From positions 248,001 through 312,000 of the forward strand of contig NZ_CAJHOE010000001.1 of the NCBI RefSeq assembly GCF_905120475.1: DNA of 64,000 bases, in the 5' to 3' direction. Positions 61,394-64,000 of this stretch are shown here, piece by piece; the first letter of the stretch is position 1; each line of letters opens with the position of its first letter. The translations under genes and the position numbers were made by a program. The notes beneath the pieces were generated by a model. That model saw only the letters and a program-made list of their open reading frames with translations, ran no database searches and was not told the DNA's origin. Origin of the DNA: Campylobacter suis. Lineage in GTDB: Bacteria > Campylobacterota > Campylobacteria > Campylobacterales > Campylobacteraceae.

Positions 61394-61750
61394 ATGAGAA
61401 ATAAATACATTGAAGCATTTGAGAATGCTCAAATAGCACAAAAGACAGTTCCTGAATTTCGTGCGGGTGACACATTGCGTGTAGCTATTCGCATTAAAGA
61501 GGGTGATAAAACTAGAGTTCAAAACTTTGAGGGTGTTTGCATAGCTAGACGCGGAACTGGTGTTGGCGAGACTTTCATTATAAGAAAAATCGGCGCAAAT
61601 AGCGTTGGAGTAGAAAGAATTTTCCCTATTTATAGTGAAAGCATTGAAGAGATCGTTGTTCTTAGAAAAGGCCGTGTTCGCCGTGCTAAATTATTTTACC
61701 TACGCAACTTACGCGGTAAAGCTGCTAAAATTCGCGAGCTAAGAAAATAA
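61394..61750 (+). CDS. rplS: 50S ribosomal protein L19
   Basis: 118 residues. [33 protein letters not shown] (read in parts) and [35 protein letters not shown] are the L19 family hallmarks. AAGGA ribosome binding site. Last gene of the operon; a terminator follows. Confidence 0.97.
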   Translation: MRNKYIEAFENAQIAQKTVPEFRAGDTLRVAIRIKEGDKTRVQNFEGVCIARRGTGVGETFIIRKIGANSVGVERIFPIYSESIEEIVVLRKGRVRRAKLFYLRNLRGKAAKIRELRK

Positions 61751-61762
61751 TATATCCATTTT

Positions 61763-61783
61763 AAGTCGCCTAAATGGCGACTT
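61763..61783 (+). terminator. Rho-independent terminator after rplS
   Basis: AAGTCGCC paired with GGCGACTT around TAAAT, followed by TCTCTACTTC. It starts 12 bases after the rplS stop. Confidence 0.8.
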
Positions 61784-61861
61784 TCTCTACTTCTAAATAA
61801 CTCAAAAATTTAAAATTTCTACCCCATTTCCTGATTTACGCATTTTTAAACTATTTTTAGA

Positions 61862-61867
61862 TAAAAT
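61862..61867 (+). promoter_or_regulatory. -10 box of the helicase gene
   Basis: TAAAAT preceded by TTTTTAGA, 30 bases before ATG 61898. Confidence 0.45.
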
Positions 61868-61897
61868 CTATATATAAATTTATATAAAAAGATAAAG

Positions 61898-63964
61898 ATG
61901 AAAAATTTACTAGATGAATTAAATGACGCTCAGCGAGAGGCAGCAACGCACATAGATGGTGCTATGCTGATACTTGCTGGTGCTGGTAGCGGAAAGACAA
62001 AAACTATCACAACTCGCCTTGCTTATCTTATCGGAGAAGTTGGTATTGATCCAGCTAGCACTTTGACGCTTACTTTTACAAATAAAGCTGCAAATGAGAT
62101 GAGAAATAGAGCTTTAGCAATGCTTGGCTCAAAAACCCACGCACCGTTACTTTGTACATTTCATAAATTTGGGTTGCTATTTTTAAAATTTTATATCGAT
62201 CGTTTGGGTCGTAAAAACAACTTTATTATTATAGATACAGACGATAAAAAGCGTATTATAAAAAGTTTTGAAAGTCCTATCCAAACTTCAGTTCTTTCAA
62301 ATGAAATTTCAAATTTAAAAAATATGTTAGTAGAGCCAAAAGATGCAGCTAACTTTTTAAATTTTAGCACCAATATTTCAGTAAATTTAAGTGAATACAG
62401 TCAAAAAGTAGCTTTAATATACAAAAAATATGAAGAGTACTTAATCTCAAACAACTTGGTGGATTTTGATGATTTGCTGGTACTTGCATATAAAATTTTA
62501 GACGCTGATGCAAATTTGGCACAAGAGATTTCAAATCGATACCGCTACATTATGGTTGATGAGTATCAAGATACAAACGACTTGCAGTACAAGCTACTAC
62601 GCAAACTATGCGTAGCTCATGAAAACATCTGCGTTGTTGGGGACGATGATCAGAGTATATATGGCTGGCGTGGCGCTAGGGTTGAAAATATATTAAATTT
62701 TAAAGATCAATTTAAGGATACAAAGGTTATACGCTTAGAGCAAAACTATCGCTCAAGTTCGCAAATTTTAAAAGCAGCAAATGAGCTCATAGATCACAAC
62801 CGTGGGCGTTTGGGTAAAAATTTGATTAGCGTCAAAGGCAATGCTAGTGAGATAGTTTTGATGGAAAGCCTCGATGAACAACTTGAGGCAGCAAAGATAG
62901 CAAAGGCGATAAAAGAGTTGCTTGCAAGTGGTGCAAAAGCCGCTGATATAGCGATACTTTATCGTATAAATGCCCTTTCTCGCTCACTTGAAGATGGGCT
63001 AAATAAAGAGAAAATTCCTTATAAGATGGTGGGTGGTGTGAAATTTTACGAGCGTGCCGAGATAAAGGATGTCATAGCCTATCTTAGGCTTGTGACTAAC
63101 GAGCATGATGATTTTTCTATCAGACGCATTATAAATCGCCCAAAGCGCGGGCTTGGCAAGGTTAGTTTGGAAAAGCTTGAAAAGATAGCATTTGAGGCTA
63201 AGACTTCGGTTTTTGATGCGATTTTAGCTATAGATGAACGAGATGAAGCCTTTGGCAAAAAGATAAAAACAGCACTTATAGAATTTGCCAAAAATTTAAA
63301 AGAGCTACAAAGTAGCGAAAATTTATATGAGCTAATAGATGATATGGAGAGCTCTTTTGGCATCAAAAGGTACTATCAAGCCCTGCCTGATGGAACAGAG
63401 CGCGTGGCAAACATTGACGAGTTTTACGCTATGCTAAAAGATCAAGTAAAACAAAACCCATCTTTTAACTTGGAAGAGTTTTTAAATGAGCTTACATTAA
63501 CTAGTGAGCAAGATGGCATCAGCGATGAGATGATTAGTATCATGAGTGTTCATGCGAGCAAAGGTCTTGAATTTGAGCATCTTTTTGTGATAGGTCTTGA
63601 GGAGGGCTTTTCCCCTCTTATCGGCGATGGTAGTGACATAGAAGAGGAGCGCAGACTTGCTTATGTAGCTATAACTCGTGCAAAGCGCGACCTTACTTTA
63701 AGCTTTGCAAATTCTCGTTTTCACAAAGGCGCAAGAGCTAGACTAAATAAAAGTCGCTTTTTAAGCGAAAGTGGTATCACTCAAGGCTCGCTTGTGATAG
63801 AGCAAAGTAATGAGTATAAAAAAGGCGACTTGGTAAAGCATAAAATTTTTGGTATCGGCAGAGTTACGGCGGTTACTAAGATAAAAAAAGAGTTTAAACT
63901 CACGATAAATTTTGGTGGTAGTGTGCGTGAGATAATGTCAAGCTTTGTCGAAAGAGCTGTATGA
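61898..63964 (+). CDS. uvrD: UvrD/Rep/PcrA-family DNA helicase
   Basis: 688 residues, superfamily 1A. Motif I LAGAGSGKTKTITTR near 27, Ia LTFTNKAANEMR, II VDEYQDTND near 220, III GDDDQSIYGWRGA, IV RLEQNYRSS, V SVHASKGLEFEHLF and VI EERRLAYVAITRAK. The C-terminal end DLVKHKIFGIGRV is the PcrA/UvrD tail that contacts RNA polymerase. Acts in repair and replication restart. Confidence 0.94.
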   Translation: MKNLLDELNDAQREAATHIDGAMLILAGAGSGKTKTITTRLAYLIGEVGIDPASTLTLTFTNKAANEMRNRALAMLGSKTHAPLLCTFHKFGLLFLKFYIDRLGRKNNFIIIDTDDKKRIIKSFESPIQTSVLSNEISNLKNMLVEPKDAANFLNFSTNISVNLSEYSQKVALIYKKYEEYLISNNLVDFDDLLVLAYKILDADANLAQEISNRYRYIMVDEYQDTNDLQYKLLRKLCVAHENICVVGDDDQSIYGWRGARVENILNFKDQFKDTKVIRLEQNYRSSSQILKAANELIDHNRGRLGKNLISVKGNASEIVLMESLDEQLEAAKIAKAIKELLASGAKAADIAILYRINALSRSLEDGLNKEKIPYKMVGGVKFYERAEIKDVIAYLRLVTNEHDDFSIRRIINRPKRGLGKVSLEKLEKIAFEAKTSVFDAILAIDERDEAFGKKIKTALIEFAKNLKELQSSENLYELIDDMESSFGIKRYYQALPDGTERVANIDEFYAMLKDQVKQNPSFNLEEFLNELTLTSEQDGISDEMISIMSVHASKGLEFEHLFVIGLEEGFSPLIGDGSDIEEERRLAYVAITRAKRDLTLSFANSRFHKGARARLNKSRFLSESGITQGSLVIEQSNEYKKGDLVKHKIFGIGRVTAVTKIKKEFKLTINFGGSVREIMSSFVERAV

Positions 63965-63986
63965 GAAATTTTACAAAGCAAGATAG

Positions 63987-64000
63987 ATGAACGCTATATT
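63987..64000 (+). CDS. Start of a downstream gene, possibly truB (partial)
   Basis: ATG 63987 opens MNAI and runs off the window. TruB (tRNA pseudouridine-55 synthase) proteins of this phylum begin in a similar way, but five codons cannot prove identity. Confidence 0.25.

Noticed and set aside
1-64000. CRISPR array, tRNA/rRNA genes, IS elements or prophage
   Set aside because: No regularly spaced repeats, no cloverleaf-capable gaps, no transposase or integrase frame; intergenic gaps are too short.

Overview
The window is a piece of a Campylobacterota chromosome, almost certainly Campylobacter but not C. jejuni or C. coli. The DNA is AT-rich, coding density is very high, many genes overlap by 1-30 bases, and the -10 boxes have the TAAAAT/TATAAT form behind T-runs that is typical of the genus. 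From memory, several blocks follow C. jejuni order: recN to mrdA (Cj0642-Cj0652), metG-fbp-mobB-slt-yggT-gltX (Cj0838-Cj0845) and cheZ to rplS (Cj0700-Cj0714). They are joined in a different arrangement. I see no rRNA, tRNA, CRISPR, IS element or prophage, and no gene-free stretch longer than about 150 bases.

Layout. 1-10782: the end of NAD kinase, recN, a two-receiver GGDEF regulator (CbrR type), tatD, two peptidoglycan/septal proteins (LysM transglycosylase, RlpA), hisB, then an envelope run kdsC-lptC-lptA-engB-(MreD-like membrane protein)-mrdA. 10784-14536: ybeY, queC, two unknown genes, and a hybrid-cluster-protein gene broken by a frameshift and an amber stop behind an intact FNR-type promoter. 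14577-22774: mainly minus strand, with a Mur-ligase-like protein lacking its P-loop, metG, a four-cysteine mini-protein, fbp, mobB, a lipoprotein, slt, yggT and gltX. 22914-31180: mscL, a Crp/Fnr regulator, a metallophosphoesterase, psd, a small membrane protein, dnaX, a 36-residue lipoprotein, rho, a CDF metal exporter with a doubled C-terminal domain, and cytochrome c553.

31278-42079 is the lipooligosaccharide (LOS) core locus. A ten-gene minus-strand operon (GT25, GT9, LPS kinase, polysaccharide deacetylase, GT2, GT9, a membrane-anchored glycosidase-like protein, waaF, htrB, GT32) faces a divergent GT4 gene, and waaC follows. This is the most variable and least explained part. 42216-50572: copper ATPase CcoI and CcoS for cbb3 oxidase assembly, a cupin, a YdiJ-type FAD/Fe-S dehydrogenase, glnA and a PHP histidinol phosphatase. 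50675-61750: cheZ, a U32 peptidase, purE, two unknowns, glyQ, a Nif3 protein, a zinc-ribbon coiled coil, waaA, a pseudouridine synthase, ffh, rpsP, khpA, rimM, trmD and rplS. The window ends with a UvrD-family helicase.

Functional links. Kdo and LOS assembly are spread over kdsC, lptC/lptA, waaA and the core cluster. Cell-wall growth involves mrdA, its MreD-like neighbour, rlpA and two transglycosylases. A monofunctional hisB and a separate PHP phosphatase together supply two histidine steps. The Crp/Fnr regulator carries FNR-type DNA-contact residues and could be the reader of the FNR box upstream of the broken hcp gene. Most of the window is conserved core genome; I do not see a clear new defence or mobile system. 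The best leads are the LOS glycosidase/deacetylase/kinase module, the decayed hcp with its preserved control region, and the MreD-like gene.
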